Below are positions 45,172-55,680 of a stretch of DNA of 64,000 nucleotides, piece by piece (positions within the stretch are counted from its first letter, which is position 1; each line of letters starts with the position of its first letter). The translations under genes were made by a program, and so were the position numbers. This DNA comes from Pedobacter steynii (GTDB taxonomy: Bacteria; Bacteroidota; Bacteroidia; Sphingobacteriales; Sphingobacteriaceae). The notes under the pieces are model-generated. The model did no database searches and was not told where the DNA came from. It saw only the letters and a program-made list of their open reading frames with translations. The stretch lies in contig NZ_FNGY01000008.1 of the NCBI RefSeq assembly GCF_900103665.1, positions 124,001 through 188,000 on the forward strand. Reading direction: 5' to 3'.

Positions 45172-48100
45172 TCAGGAGTTTAAATATTCGCGTGGCGTTT
45201 TCCCGAATTGCTTTTTAAATTCTTTGGTAAAATAGCGGGAATCGTTAAAGCCAATCAATTCAGAAACTTCAGAAACATTATAACCAGACTCTTTAAGTAA
45301 CTGCGCGGCCCTCTTTAGGCGGATGCTTTTGGAAAAGTCGTTTACCGTCATTTCTGTTAATGCCTTTACCTTTTTATAAAGGACAGACTGACTCATGCCC
45401 ATCCTGTCTGCCAGAAGGTCTACACCAAACTCTTTGCTCTCCAGGCCTTTCTCTATTACGGCAATCAACCTGGAGAGAAACTGTTCGTCCATGGTATCCA
45501 GTAAGGTGTTGCTCGGGGCAAAAATGAACTGTTTGCGATATTTCTGACTTATTTTTTCTCTGGCACCGATGATGTTTCTGACGTTTAACTGCAGGATCTT
45601 TATGCTGAAAGGTTTGGTGAGGTATAGGTCTGCCCCTGTGCTTAACCCACTGATCTGATCAGACTGCGCATCTTTTGCCGTTAACAGGATCACCGGAATA
45701 TGACTCGTACGTTCATCCGTTTTAATTTCGCTGCAAAGCTCAAAGCCATTCTTACTCGGCATCATCACATCGCTGATGATCAGATCAGGGATCTCTGTCT
45801 TGGCCAGCTGGAGTGCAATCGCTCCATCGCTGCATTCCAGAATGCGGTACTCAGGTTCCAGTAAATCCTTAATAATTGCCCTTATTTCGTTATTGTCTTC
45901 CGCAATTAAGATCGTAAAGCCTTTATCATCCGGGATATCTGTGGCAGTGTCATTGCTGTTTTTCTGATACAAGGCGCCCACTAAGGGTAAGTTAACGGTA
46001 AATTGTGTAAATCCAACTTTACTGTCTACAGCAATCGTTCCATTGTGAAGTTCAACAATATGTTTGCTCAATGCAAGGCCAATTCCATAACCTGTATTCT
46101 GCAAGGCATCATCGACCTGGAAATAGTTGGTAAACAACTTATCAAAGTAGACCGGTGAAATTCCTTTGCCGGTATCCGAAACACGAATGACAGCTTCATC
46201 CTTTAGTCTGCTGACCTCCAAGGCAATCTGTCCCCCTTCGGGTGTAAATTTAAAGGCATTGGAAAGCAGGTTAAAAACAACTTTTTCCAGCTGTTCCTTA
46301 TCAAAGAGGACCAACAGCGGTTCTTCAGGATGTATAAATGAGAGCTTCAGGTTCTTTTTTTCCGATGCCTCCTGAAATGAGCTGTAAATCTCGTTTAGAA
46401 AAGTGATCAGGTCATGTTCCTGGATATGGAGCTTCAGGGTTTTCGATTCTGCTTTTCTGAAATCCATTAACTCGGTCACCAGGCTTAACAGGCGTTCTGC
46501 ATTTTTTTTAATGCCTGTCAGCGGTTTATTGAGGAAATTATAGGGTTCACTTTCATCGATCACCTTTTCAAGCGGGATCATAATCAAAGAAAGATGTGAC
46601 CTGATCTCATGTGAAATGTTCGTAAAGAAATTCAGCTTGATCTGATGAAGTTCTTCATCTCTTTTGAGCAGTTGTTGCAGATAGAAAAAGCGGACTACTA
46701 AAAAAATAAGACCTGCGATGGCAAGGGCGTAGATAAGGTAGGCCCACCAGGATTTCCAAAACGGAGGAAGAATCCGGATATGAATCGTTTCGGCTTTACT
46801 CCAGATGCCATCATTATTTGCGCCTTTTACACTAAACACGTAATCTCCTGAGGGCAAATTTGTATACGTTGCCTGCGGTATGGTGCTTTCATTCCAGTCC
46901 AGGTTGATTCCTTCCAGTTTATAAGCATACCTGTTTTTATCAGGCTTAATGTAGTTCAGCAATGCAAATTCCAGTGTAAAAATATTCTGCCGGCTGTTAA
47001 AAACAAGCTGCGGCCTGAAAATGATGTTTTTGGGCAATAGCGCTTGTGTATCATCAGGCAATACGTTTCGGTTAAACAGTTTGAGTCCGGTAAATACAAG
47101 CGGGGCCCGATAAGCATTACGCTTGATATCTGCGGAAAAAAAGTGGCTTAACCCGTTCATACCGCCAAAAAACAGCTCTCCATTCCGGGCCTTATATACT
47201 GAGCTATAATTAAACTCATCTGAAGAAAGTCCATCTGCAACGGTATAGTTCCTAAACGTTCCCTGCCTGGTGTTTAATCTTGACAGGCCATTTATGGTAC
47301 TAATCCAGAGGTCCTGGTATTCATCTTCCAAAATTCCCAATACATTATCATTAGACAGACCGTTTTGGGTGGTATAGGTTTTTATGATTTTTTTTGTCGC
47401 AGGATTATAGCAGTATAGGCCACCATAATAGAGCCCGATCCAGATGTTTCCATTGTGGTCTTCCTCTAAACAATTAAACAATTTTGCGTCCCCTCTTTTG
47501 TTATGAATGGTTATTTTTGAGATGACCTTGTTATTTGCACTAAGCTGATAAATTTCTGATCGGGCAACCGTCCATAAATTTCTTTTTTTATCTTCAAAAA
47601 ACATCATGATCGTCTGATCTTTCAGTTTTTCCGCAAGCGGGAAATTCCTGATCAGGTTCAGCTGAAGACCATTGCGCTGATACACCCCATTGGTACCTAT
47701 GCCGCCAATCCAGAACCTGTGCTGTGAGTCTTCCAGCATAGATGATATGGCCGAGCGTTTAGATTCGAACATGCTGCGTCCAACCAGAAAATGTTTGAAT
47801 TTCCCAGTTGCCGGGTCTAAAAGATTGAGTCCGCCTCCGCTGGTTCCCAGCCAGGTATTCCCGCTTCTATCGAGATAAATGGTTTTTACGAAATTAGAAG
47901 CCAATGAAGCAGGGTCTTTAGGGTTATTGATATAATACCTGAATTTTTTTGTCTGTTTATCAAGGTAATTCAGTCCTCCCCCTTCTGTTCCGATCCATAA
48001 ATTGCCATTTTTATCATGTACAATAGAACGGACCACATTGTGGTTCATTCCCGAATTATCTTCTTTATGGGTAATGGTGTTAAATAAGGTCTGGGTACCG

Positions 48101-49149
48101 TACAGTACATTTATTCCGCCAAAATAACTGCCTATCCAAACGTTCCCGCTTTTATCTTTGTAAATACTGTATATCGAATTTTGGTTAAGGCTTTCAGGAT
48201 CATCAGCATGATTCTGATAGGAAGTGAAAGTTCTGCTGACCGGATTAAATACGCACAGTCCTCCCTGGGTTCCGATCAGGAAATTGCCTTTTCCGTCGGC
48301 GATCATTTTTCTTAATGAATTATGAATAAGGCCATTCCCGCTTCCGGGCTGTTGCTGATAATGTTGAAATGACCTGGTCTTTCGGTCAAATAAATTGAGC
48401 CCCCGGCTTTCGGTTGCCATCCAGATCTTACCTTCAGCATCTTCGAGAATAGATTTAACGGGGCTATCACTAATACTGCCCGGCAGATCCGGTTGATAAA
48501 CGAAGGATTCAACTTCGGTAAAGGATCGGTTAAAACGGCTTTTAACAAGTCCCTTTCCGGTTCCTATCCATAAATAACCATGAAGATCTTCGTATACACA
48601 TAAAATTTCAGTACCAGCAAATCCGGGCTCCAGTCCCAGTTTAGCCGCATTTACAAAATCCGAAGATGAGGGAGCCCTAACAAAAAGACCTTTATTGGTA
48701 CCTACCCACAGGTTCTTTTTTTTGTCTTCATATATACAAAAAACTTCGGGCTGTGCCAGACCTTTTTTATGGGTTAAGTCAATGCGCTTAAAGTCATCGG
48801 TTACAGGCTCATAGCTATTTAAGCCTTCCGATGTACCCGCCCATAGTGTTTTCCGGCTGTCGAAAGATAAGGCATTAATGTAATTGTCGCTGATTGAGCG
48901 CTTGTTTGCGGGATTATTGATGTATAAACTAAACCGGCTGCCATCGTATCTGTTAAGCCCATACCCTGTTGCAAACCACATAAATCCAAAGTTATCCTGG
49001 ACAATGTCGAGCACAGAATTTTTTGAGAGTCCATCTTTTACGGTTAAATGTTCAAAGTTTAACTTTTGTCCATTTACAATTAAGGCGGAGCTCCATAGCG
49101 AGAGCATCAGAATAATCTGAGCGATTGTTCGTTTCAAATGTTCATACAT
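45172..49149 (-). CDS. Hybrid two-component system regulator of the PUL
   Basis: The ATG at 49149 is preferred over an upstream TTG. The protein (about 1325 residues) has a signal peptide and a periplasmic sensor of two seven-bladed propellers built from reg_prop repeats (such as GNLWIGTEGGGL), then a Y_Y_Y domain. After a membrane helix near residue 850 comes HisKA (ISHEIRSHLSLI, His acceptor), a HATPase with NLLSNAFKFTPEGG and a receiver with phospho-acceptor Asp in ISDVMMP. An AraC-type HTH ends in FGKTPREYL. It senses oligosaccharide in the periplasm and activates the PUL. The usual RTPL after the acceptor His is RSHL, which is unusual. Confidence 0.94.
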   Translation of the reverse strand: MYEHLKRTIAQIILMLSLWSSALIVNGQKLNFEHLTVKDGLSKNSVLDIVQDNFGFMWFATGYGLNRYDGSRFSLYINNPANKRSISDNYINALSFDSRKTLWAGTSEGLNSYEPVTDDFKRIDLTHKKGLAQPEVFCIYEDKKKNLWVGTNKGLFVRAPSSSDFVNAAKLGLEPGFAGTEILCVYEDLHGYLWIGTGKGLVKSRFNRSFTEVESFVYQPDLPGSISDSPVKSILEDAEGKIWMATESRGLNLFDRKTRSFQHYQQQPGSGNGLIHNSLRKMIADGKGNFLIGTQGGLCVFNPVSRTFTSYQNHADDPESLNQNSIYSIYKDKSGNVWIGSYFGGINVLYGTQTLFNTITHKEDNSGMNHNVVRSIVHDKNGNLWIGTEGGGLNYLDKQTKKFRYYINNPKDPASLASNFVKTIYLDRSGNTWLGTSGGGLNLLDPATGKFKHFLVGRSMFESKRSAISSMLEDSQHRFWIGGIGTNGVYQRNGLQLNLIRNFPLAEKLKDQTIMMFFEDKKRNLWTVARSEIYQLSANNKVISKITIHNKRGDAKLFNCLEEDHNGNIWIGLYYGGLYCYNPATKKIIKTYTTQNGLSNDNVLGILEDEYQDLWISTINGLSRLNTRQGTFRNYTVADGLSSDEFNYSSVYKARNGELFFGGMNGLSHFFSADIKRNAYRAPLVFTGLKLFNRNVLPDDTQALLPKNIIFRPQLVFNSRQNIFTLEFALLNYIKPDKNRYAYKLEGINLDWNESTIPQATYTNLPSGDYVFSVKGANNDGIWSKAETIHIRILPPFWKSWWAYLIYALAIAGLIFLVVRFFYLQQLLKRDEELHQIKLNFFTNISHEIRSHLSLIMIPLEKVIDESEPYNFLNKPLTGIKKNAERLLSLVTELMDFRKAESKTLKLHIQEHDLITFLNEIYSSFQEASEKKNLKLSFIHPEEPLLVLFDKEQLEKVVFNLLSNAFKFTPEGGQIALEVSRLKDEAVIRVSDTGKGISPVYFDKLFTNYFQVDDALQNTGYGIGLALSKHIVELHNGTIAVDSKVGFTQFTVNLPLVGALYQKNSNDTATDIPDDKGFTILIAEDNNEIRAIIKDLLEPEYRILECSDGAIALQLAKTEIPDLIISDVMMPSKNGFELCSEIKTDERTSHIPVILLTAKDAQSDQISGLSTGADLYLTKPFSIKILQLNVRNIIGAREKISQKYRKQFIFAPSNTLLDTMDEQFLSRLIAVIEKGLESKEFGVDLLADRMGMSQSVLYKKVKALTEMTVNDFSKSIRLKRAAQLLKESGYNVSEVSELIGFNDSRYFTKEFKKQFGKTPREYLNS

Positions 49150-49320
49150 TGGCTCAAAAGTCGGCAAAAAAGGTAGATTTTGTCTGACTTCTGTAAGTCT
49201 AATTTACAAAAAATAATCGTTTTAATTTAGATACCCTTAGCTCTTTCCTGAGGAGGAGATCAGGGGATCTGTGGGTGCCTATTGGCTGATAGAAATCGTC
49301 TTTAATGCGCTTTGCAGAAG

Positions 49321-49344
49321 ATGCCTGCCCAAACAGGCAGGCAT
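49321..49344 (-). terminator. Hairpin after the metallophosphoesterase gene, possible terminator
   Basis: A perfect 9-bp stem (ATGCCTGCC at 49321-49329, GGCAGGCAT at 49336-49344) has a 6-nt loop. The following minus-strand tail has few Ts, so termination is uncertain. Confidence 0.5.
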
Positions 49345-49379
49345 CAGATTTTGCGGTTAGATTAACCCGTAAGAGGGTT

Positions 49380-50591
49380 TTATTTTTTTGAAATTGAATA
49401 GGCACCTACTTCTTTTCCGGAGTCGTCTAACATACTCAGCAGGATTTGTTTATGGTTTGCCTTGATCTTAGTTAATGTCCTGGTCCCTTCCTGAGGTCCC
49501 CCTCCGATCACGATGGCATAATTGTTTAAATCTTTAGCCGGTTCATGTATTTTGTACTGGTGAGTATGACCACTTAAAACCAGATCAACCTTTCCACGGT
49601 TCATAATCGGTTCAAACAGACTGGTACAATGCGTTGGTCCATGCCAGTCACCTGAATAGCGAGGTGGGATGTGCATCATTACGATACGGAAAGCCGCATT
49701 TTTAAATTCCTTACGCTTGATTTCATCTTCAAGCCATTTTGCCTGTTCTTCACGGTATTTATCAAAGTCAACAATACCTGCATATACCGGGTGTGCATCT
49801 ACTTTGTCTTCCCCCGAATCCAGGATGACAAAACGAACAGGTCCAAGACTGAATGCGGTATACCCTACATGGTCAAAATAGGCCGGGAATTCACGTGCAA
49901 ATTGGCCTCTGGTTTCATGATTCCCGCGTACATACACAAAAGGTGTATTTTTGGCAAAATTATCTACACAGGGTTGTAACATGTGGTCTATGATCTGTTG
50001 TTCATCTGCCTGGTAGTCAAAAATATCCCCATTAAAAAACACGAAATCATGTTTGTTATCTTTATCCAGATTCAGGAGATGTGGAATAGATTTTGGCCGG
50101 TCATGAAGGTCGTTCAGCATCACAAAAGAGACTTCCTTTTTTGCAGCATCCGGATTTAAGAAACTTTCTGTTGAACCCGAAACCGTCTCTCCATAAGTAA
50201 GTTTGTAAGGCTGAAAATCTTTGATTTCTTTAGAGACTATTTTATAATAGTAAGTCGTTCCTGGCTTTAAGTTTTCAAGTTTGATACAATTTAAGCGGTC
50301 TGCAGGTTTGAATCCTAGACTACTTTTACCAAATGCTTTTTGATCAAGTTTATCAGGAGATATTCCATACTCCACCCAGCTGGAGCTATTTTTACTCGTG
50401 ATCCATAACACAGACATGCTGTTTCCGAAATTCGTCTGCAGGTACGGCCCGGTGATGATCCTGAATTCCTTATCCTGGATTTTTAGTGAGCTGGAGAGTG
50501 CCTTTTCAGGGCTAAGTAAAGCCAGTCCGCCGAGGGCGAAACCTCCCTTGAGAAATGCTCTTCGTTTTTCTTTCAATAAACTTTCTTTCAT
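49380..50591 (-). CDS. Exported calcineurin-like metallophosphoesterase
   Basis: This 403-residue protein has a Tat-type signal (RRAFLKGGFALGGLALL), an N-terminal fibronectin-like domain (about 45-140) like that of purple-acid-type phosphatases, and a calcineurin-like metallophosphatase core. Metal-binding blocks are visible: LNDLHD, FFNGDIFDYQ, RGNHETRG, MMHIPP and SGHTHQY. Function as a periplasmic phosphatase is likely; the substrate is unknown. It follows the Gfo/Idh gene after a 507-bp gap that holds two identical operator-like sites. Confidence 0.85.
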   Translation of the reverse strand: MKESLLKEKRRAFLKGGFALGGLALLSPEKALSSSLKIQDKEFRIITGPYLQTNFGNSMSVLWITSKNSSSWVEYGISPDKLDQKAFGKSSLGFKPADRLNCIKLENLKPGTTYYYKIVSKEIKDFQPYKLTYGETVSGSTESFLNPDAAKKEVSFVMLNDLHDRPKSIPHLLNLDKDNKHDFVFFNGDIFDYQADEQQIIDHMLQPCVDNFAKNTPFVYVRGNHETRGQFAREFPAYFDHVGYTAFSLGPVRFVILDSGEDKVDAHPVYAGIVDFDKYREEQAKWLEDEIKRKEFKNAAFRIVMMHIPPRYSGDWHGPTHCTSLFEPIMNRGKVDLVLSGHTHQYKIHEPAKDLNNYAIVIGGGPQEGTRTLTKIKANHKQILLSMLDDSGKEVGAYSISKK

Positions 50592-50733
50592 TTGGTCTTT
50601 TTACATCAAATTATAATAAACACTATCTTATTTCTGATGACGGATTTTGCAAATTCATTTTGACAAAACCACATCCCCCCTATTTCTTAACAATGCTATC
50701 GATAAACAGCCGGCTTAGCAAATGGGCCAAAAC

Positions 50734-50748
50734 ACAAACGTTTGCGTA
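50734..50748. promoter_or_regulatory. LacI-type operator-like site, copy 1
   Basis: ACAAACGTTTGCGTA includes the 10-bp palindrome CAAACGTTTG (50735-50744), similar to LacI/GalR-family operators. An identical copy lies 256 bp away. It is about 145 bp upstream of the metallophosphoesterase start. Confidence 0.55.
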
Positions 50749-50989
50749 GATCAGTTGAAATCCTGCCTGAGATGCGATCTTATGCAGGAATTTTGGTTAG
50801 GATTCCAGCCGAAAATGACATCTTTCCGCAGGTCCGGTATCACTGTGCGTCGTTACTCAGATTTAGTAAACTTCACTTAATCTTTGTTTAATATACCTGT
50901 TAAGTTACTAAGACGTTTTAACGATTCATCAATGCTTATATCGTCACCGGAGTGGCTTGTTATGCGTATATGTACATACATTCGTATAT

Positions 50990-51004
50990 ACAAACGTTTG
51001 CGTA
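50990..51004. promoter_or_regulatory. LacI-type operator-like site, copy 2
   Basis: This is identical to copy 1 over 15 bp. It also lies in a larger inverted repeat with arms TATACAAAC (50987-50995) and GTTTGTATA (51007-51015). Two sites 256 bp apart would suit looping by a tetrameric regulator. Confidence 0.55.
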
Positions 51005-51061
51005 ATGTTTGTATAGGCGTTTTGTTGCCGGCAATGGCTCCCGGAAGGACTGCTCATGTTA

Positions 51062-51094
51062 AAGTAAAAAGCAGTGCCTGTGATGGCACTGCTT
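51062..51094 (-). terminator. Rho-independent terminator after the Gfo/Idh gene
   Basis: A 10-bp perfect stem (AAGCAGTGCC at 51069-51078, GGCACTGCTT at 51085-51094) with a 6-nt loop is followed on the minus strand by TTTTTACTTT. Confidence 0.9.
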
Positions 51095-51098
51095 TGCA

Positions 51099-52529
51099 TT
51101 ATACTTTATAATATTGTTCCCAACCTTTACGTGGTGGCGGGCCAATCAGTAAAGCATTGGCCGTTTTATTATTGGTAATTACTTTTCTTTTGCGGTCAAA
51201 TTCCAGTTTTGTATTTAGTTTTTGAGCGAGCACCCCCAGGCAAAATACCTGGCTCAAAGGCCCCGCTATTGAAAACGGCGACCTTGTTTTTTCTTCTCCC
51301 TTACATGCCTGGATAAAATTCCTGAAATGATTTGAAGGACTTGCCGGTACCTCCGGCAGTGTGCCTGCCATGGCCTTTGCTTTTTCTTCCGGAATAATCG
51401 ATAAGGTACTGCCATGTGAACCACCTTTAAAAGTCAGTTCCTTACTGTAAATGATCTTTCCAGGGTTTAATTTTGCAGCTGCAATTGCTCCTGTACTTGG
51501 TGCCGGAATATTCGGGTCTAAACCTGAAACCCCATATCCTTTTGGAATTGGTGGCAGGTTGTTAATGCCATCATACCAGTTGACATCCAGGGCCGGCATA
51601 GCTCCCCTCTTTGGGAATTTAAAGGCTATGGTGGAGGATGTTGGGAAAAAGAAATCGTTATGGCCGTCCAGAACCGGATTAATCTGATAAGGTAATCCCA
51701 GATCAAGGAATTGGTGAGCAGTATCGAGGATATGCGCGCCCCAATCTCCAAGTGCCCCCATTCCGAAGTCATACCAGCAACGCCATTGTCCGTTCACAAA
51801 GTCCTTATTGTAATGGTGTCCTGCGGTGGCCATTTGCCATAAGTCCCAATCCAGGCTATCCGGTAAGGTTTGGGCAGCCGGGAAAGATTTGATGTTGATG
51901 TCCCATCCATGCCAACGCCTTGGGGAATTCATATGTGCCGTTATGGAAGTTACATCTTTAATAATACCGGCTTCCGTCCATGCCTTAAATTGAAAATAAT
52001 TAGCCTCAGAGTGGCCCTGATTACCCATTTGTGTAACCACTTTATTGTGTTTCTCAGCGGCCTTCATCATGAGCGCCACTTCATTAAAAGTACGGGCCAT
52101 TGGTTTCTCTACATAGACATGTTTTCCTAAGCCCATGGACATCATCGTGATTGGGAAATGTGAAAAATCAGGTACTCCAACGGTAACGGCATCGATCTGG
52201 TTACTCATTTTATCAAACATCTTCCTGAAATCCTGGAAACGCGGCACATCAGGAAACTGTTTCAAAATAGCCAGTGTTTGTGGCGCTCCCATGTCCACAT
52301 CGCATAAGGCGACAATATTAACGAGACCTGTTTTATACAGATCAAGGATAATTTCGCCACCTCTGTTTCCGATACCGATACAAGCCAGGTTCACACGTTC
52401 ATTAGGACCAGCAAGTCTGATATCTCCTTTGTTCATCCCCATCAGTATTCCGGGGCTAAGTGCGGCTGCAGCAGACAACATCATGGTTTGCTTTAAAAAA
52501 TGTCGCCTTGAAAATTCTTTTGTTCTCAT
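51099..52529 (-). CDS. Exported Gfo/Idh/MocA-family oxidoreductase
   Basis: This 476-residue NAD(P)-dependent oxidoreductase has a Tat signal (SRRHFLKQTMML) and then a Rossmann fold with CIGIGNRGGE and the EKP motif in YVEKPMART, followed by the C-terminal dehydratase-like domain. Such exported oxidoreductases act on sugars or sugar derivatives, bringing their bound cofactor through Tat. It follows the GH2-like gene by 193 bp and ends in a strong terminator. The substrate is unknown. Confidence 0.88.
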   Translation of the reverse strand: MRTKEFSRRHFLKQTMMLSAAAALSPGILMGMNKGDIRLAGPNERVNLACIGIGNRGGEIILDLYKTGLVNIVALCDVDMGAPQTLAILKQFPDVPRFQDFRKMFDKMSNQIDAVTVGVPDFSHFPITMMSMGLGKHVYVEKPMARTFNEVALMMKAAEKHNKVVTQMGNQGHSEANYFQFKAWTEAGIIKDVTSITAHMNSPRRWHGWDINIKSFPAAQTLPDSLDWDLWQMATAGHHYNKDFVNGQWRCWYDFGMGALGDWGAHILDTAHQFLDLGLPYQINPVLDGHNDFFFPTSSTIAFKFPKRGAMPALDVNWYDGINNLPPIPKGYGVSGLDPNIPAPSTGAIAAAKLNPGKIIYSKELTFKGGSHGSTLSIIPEEKAKAMAGTLPEVPASPSNHFRNFIQACKGEEKTRSPFSIAGPLSQVFCLGVLAQKLNTKLEFDRKRKVITNNKTANALLIGPPPRKGWEQYYKV

Positions 52530-52680
52530 TTTAATATGTGTTACACATTTATATTTGGTTATGGTCTAGGTTATACAGGGCTTGTTTATTTCGGGAATGC
52601 TGATATTGGCATCCGGACGAACCAGTATCTATTAAATCTACATCAGAACAAGCCTGCCATTCAACTGTTATTTATATAAA

Positions 52681-52709
52681 AAAATATGCTATCTGATCAG
52701 TTGTCAGAT
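52681..52709 (-). terminator. Possible weak terminator after the broken GH2 gene
   Basis: ATCTGA (52691-52696) and TCAGAT (52704-52709) form a 6-bp stem, followed on the minus strand after a few bases by a T-run. The spacing is poor, so this is uncertain. Confidence 0.4.
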
Positions 52710-52722
52710 GAAATGGCGCAAT

Positions 52723-55670
52723 TTAAGGGGTCTTCGTAAATAATAGAATTTCCCTTATAGCCATCCTGCTTTTTTCGGGCCTGATGGATGAAATGGTCAG
52801 TTTCAAATACCTGACTTTTGATGACTTCAGTTTTTTAGGTGCATAGTCCTGGCCCGAGATCTCGCTGTTTTGTACTTGGGAAGTCCAGTTCAGGTTGTCT
52901 TCAGAAACCATAATGGAATGCTGGTACCAATCGCTATCCTTGCCCCAGAAAATCTGGTAATCTGACAGCTGGTATTCCTGCTTTAAATCGATCAGCAAAA
53001 CAATCGGTAACGGCATACTTTCCGCCTGCCATACGGTATTCAGATCATCATCTATAATTTGTTTTGTTTGCGCTGAGGGAGAATTTACAGCGGAAATAGT
53101 GGCATTTTTAAGGTCCAGTTTCTTTCGGGCGTCAGGCCCCTGAACATCAACATTTATTGGCGTATCAGCAGTATGTTCATGGATACTGTTCCAAACCGGA
53201 TGGCTGCCGTCCGGCACAAAATTAGCAGGACTGGCTAAGCTGTTAAAACTCAATGTGGCAGGTTTCAGGTTTTTACTCTTTGCTTTGATGGTGATTTTAC
53301 CTGCCTTTTTAGTGCTGCGAATCAGCGCATAAGCCAATCCTCCTTCCGTAGGCTGTAATTTAACTTCCGGAATTGTTTCTCCAATCAGGCTCCCTTCTCC
53401 GGTAACCTCCAGCTCAATATCAAAGGATTCCAAACCCATTTTATTGGCAATAATTGTCCCCTTATGGTCAACTACCTTAATGTAAACAGGAATCATTTCC
53501 GAACCATCTGCCAGTATTGGGGTCCCTTCAGCTGCCAGTACAATTTCTAAGTGATCTGGTTTTTCCGGTGTACAAATCTGATGCTGCGTAACCACCTTTC
53601 CGTTCATCAGACCCTCGGCTTTGAGTTCTCCTGCCTGATAACTTTCCAGATGAAAAATGTAATAAGGGCTTCCCCCCTTTGAAAAAATATGAGGGGCTGT
53701 CCCCGCATTTTCAGCCCTGGTCATTTGCCGGACAAACTGACCGTTACGATACAGCTTTACTGCATCACAATTTGAGAATACCATGATGGAAGAATCCAGG
53801 TCTGAGCGGTTGTTATAACTGGCAATAAACACGATGGCCGGATTGCTTTTATTGGGTCTTTCCATGGATTGCATCTGATAATAGCCGAATTTTGCTGAGC
53901 GATCAATATCTACTACCCCGCTAAAGGCCGTGATGGCATCAGAGCCACGGGTATAATCATTAAAACTCCATAGAAAATAACCGCCCATTCTGGGATTTGC
54001 ATCCAGACCTGCATGATCCCAATAACCACCTTTGGCTTCACTCGTTTCCCCATTAAGCGCATTTTGTCTTAGTCTGGCCTGGTTTATCATGCCTTTTTCC
54101 GAGTATATCCGGGATGCCCTAAGGCTGTTTTCTTTACTTGCATCAGAAAACCAGGCATCTCCCCATTCCCGGGTAAGCGAAGGACTATCTGGCATAGGAT
54201 CAGTTCCGTCAGGATTTACCACTTTGTATAAGACATCATAAATACCTTTACTGCGGCTATTCATATCATCTGCTGTGTAAAATTGGTTTCCCGGCATTTC
54301 CTGGTGAGCAATCGCCACTGCCTCTTTCATCCATGTTGCAGGAGTTGGAGATTCATTTAACGAGGTTTCCCAAAGAAAAACAGAAGGACGGTTGCGGTCT
54401 CTGCGTACCATTTCCCGAATATCCTGAAAAGAACGTTGTACAAAAACCGGGTCCGGATTGTAAAACTGCCATCCCGGCTGGCACTGGATCACCAGCAAAC
54501 CTATTTCATCACAGGCATCCAGAAATGCAGGTGAAGCCGGATAATGTGCTGCTCTAACCGAGTTAAATCCGCCTGCCTTGATCAGCTTTGCATCTCTATA
54601 TTGCATCCCGTCACTTGCTGCATCACCTACATATTGATAAGCCTGATGTCTGTTGGCACCTCTCAGATATAATTTCTCTCCGTTGAGATATAAGCCGTCT
54701 GCTTTTCCCGCGGCAGATTTAAAGGAAATAGAACGAATTCCGGTATTTGTAACTAACCGGTCCGGTCGGTTAACATTCCCTCCTGATAAACCAGCGTTTC
54801 TAAATGATAGAGGTAAGGATGCTCAGGATGCCAAAGCTTAGGGTTTGAAATTTTCAGTTGCTGATGAAAAGTATGCGCTCCATGTGCATTAATATTGTTT
54901 TGACCAGTTGCCCTCGCAACTTCTCTATTGTTTTTATCTTTTAATATGCTCAGTAACTTTACCCGGGCAAATTGATCCGATTGGTTCACAATATGGCTTT
55001 GAATAGTCAGCGTTGCCCGCCTTTGATCTACCTGAGGGTAACTGATCAGCAGACCACCTCCTGCAACTTTATTGGCCTCCAGTACATCTGATACGTAAAT
55101 TTTTTCTGTAGCCAGTAAGAAGACATTCCGGTAAATGCCGCCATAGTAGTTGAAATCCAGTTTCTGCATCGGCTTACCCGGTGGCGTTAGCGGGTCGTCG
55201 GTGTTGACTACTCTTATCGCGAGTAAATTATCCTGTCCAAATTTTGCCGCTTTGGATATATCTACAGAAAAGCCCATATATCCACCGAAATGGCTGGCGA
55301 TTTTCTTCCCATTTAAATAAACATCACAATTCATTTGCACCCCTTCGAAATGAATGCTGAGGCGTTTGTTTTTCAGTTCGACCGGGAGTTTGAAATATCT
55401 TCTGTACCATCCGGTTCCCTGATAAACAGTACCCCCACCGTTGTGTTTTTTCTCCAGACGCATCACATGGGGAATCGTTACCCCTTCCCAATCTCCATCA
55501 TTAAATGCCAGTGTTTCCGCATGATTTATTTCTCCCCGGTGAAAGGCCCAGTTCGTGTTAAAATTCAGTTTTTGCCGGGGTTCCTGCAGGCCAAAGGCGA
55601 GTATTTTCGTTTGAACCAATAGCAATAAGCTGCAGCAGATTAAAAAAGAATTGCAATGGATTGTACGCAT
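52723..55670 (-). pseudogene. GH2 beta-galactosidase-like gene split by a 5-bp tandem duplication
   Basis: The 5' part (55670-54753) encodes a signal peptide and the sugar-binding and Ig-like domains of a GH2 enzyme, ending in a stop after MLTDRTG. The 3' part (to 52723) continues in another frame with LVTNTGIRSISFK, then ANRHQAYQY and NSVRAAHYPASPAFLDACDE. It keeps the acid/base Glu in LNE and the nucleophile Glu in TREWGD, and ends in an F5/8-type carbohydrate-binding domain. The break is an extra CCGGT next to an identical one (54757-54766). Without it the frame joins into about 980 residues. All catalytic parts are intact, so this is a recent loss, a reversible switch or a sequencing error. 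Confidence 0.85.
54757..54766 (-). repeat. 5-bp tandem duplication causing the GH2 frameshift
   Basis: CCGGT occurs twice in tandem on the plus strand. Removing one copy restores TDRLVTNTG across the junction, which fits a GH2 linker region. Confidence 0.88.
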
Positions 55671-55680
55671 ATGTTAACTT

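Larger units (their letters stand above)
50592..51098. other. Regulatory intergenic region with twin operator-like sites
   Basis: This 507-bp gap lies upstream of the metallophosphoesterase gene and after the Gfo/Idh terminator. No gene was found. It holds two perfect copies of a 15-bp sequence (50734-50748 and 50990-51004). Confidence 0.7.

Noticed and set aside
49199..49405. A 68-codon minus-strand frame between the metallophosphoesterase and the regulator
   Set aside because: It overlaps the phosphoesterase end, has no recognised features and includes the terminator-like hairpin.
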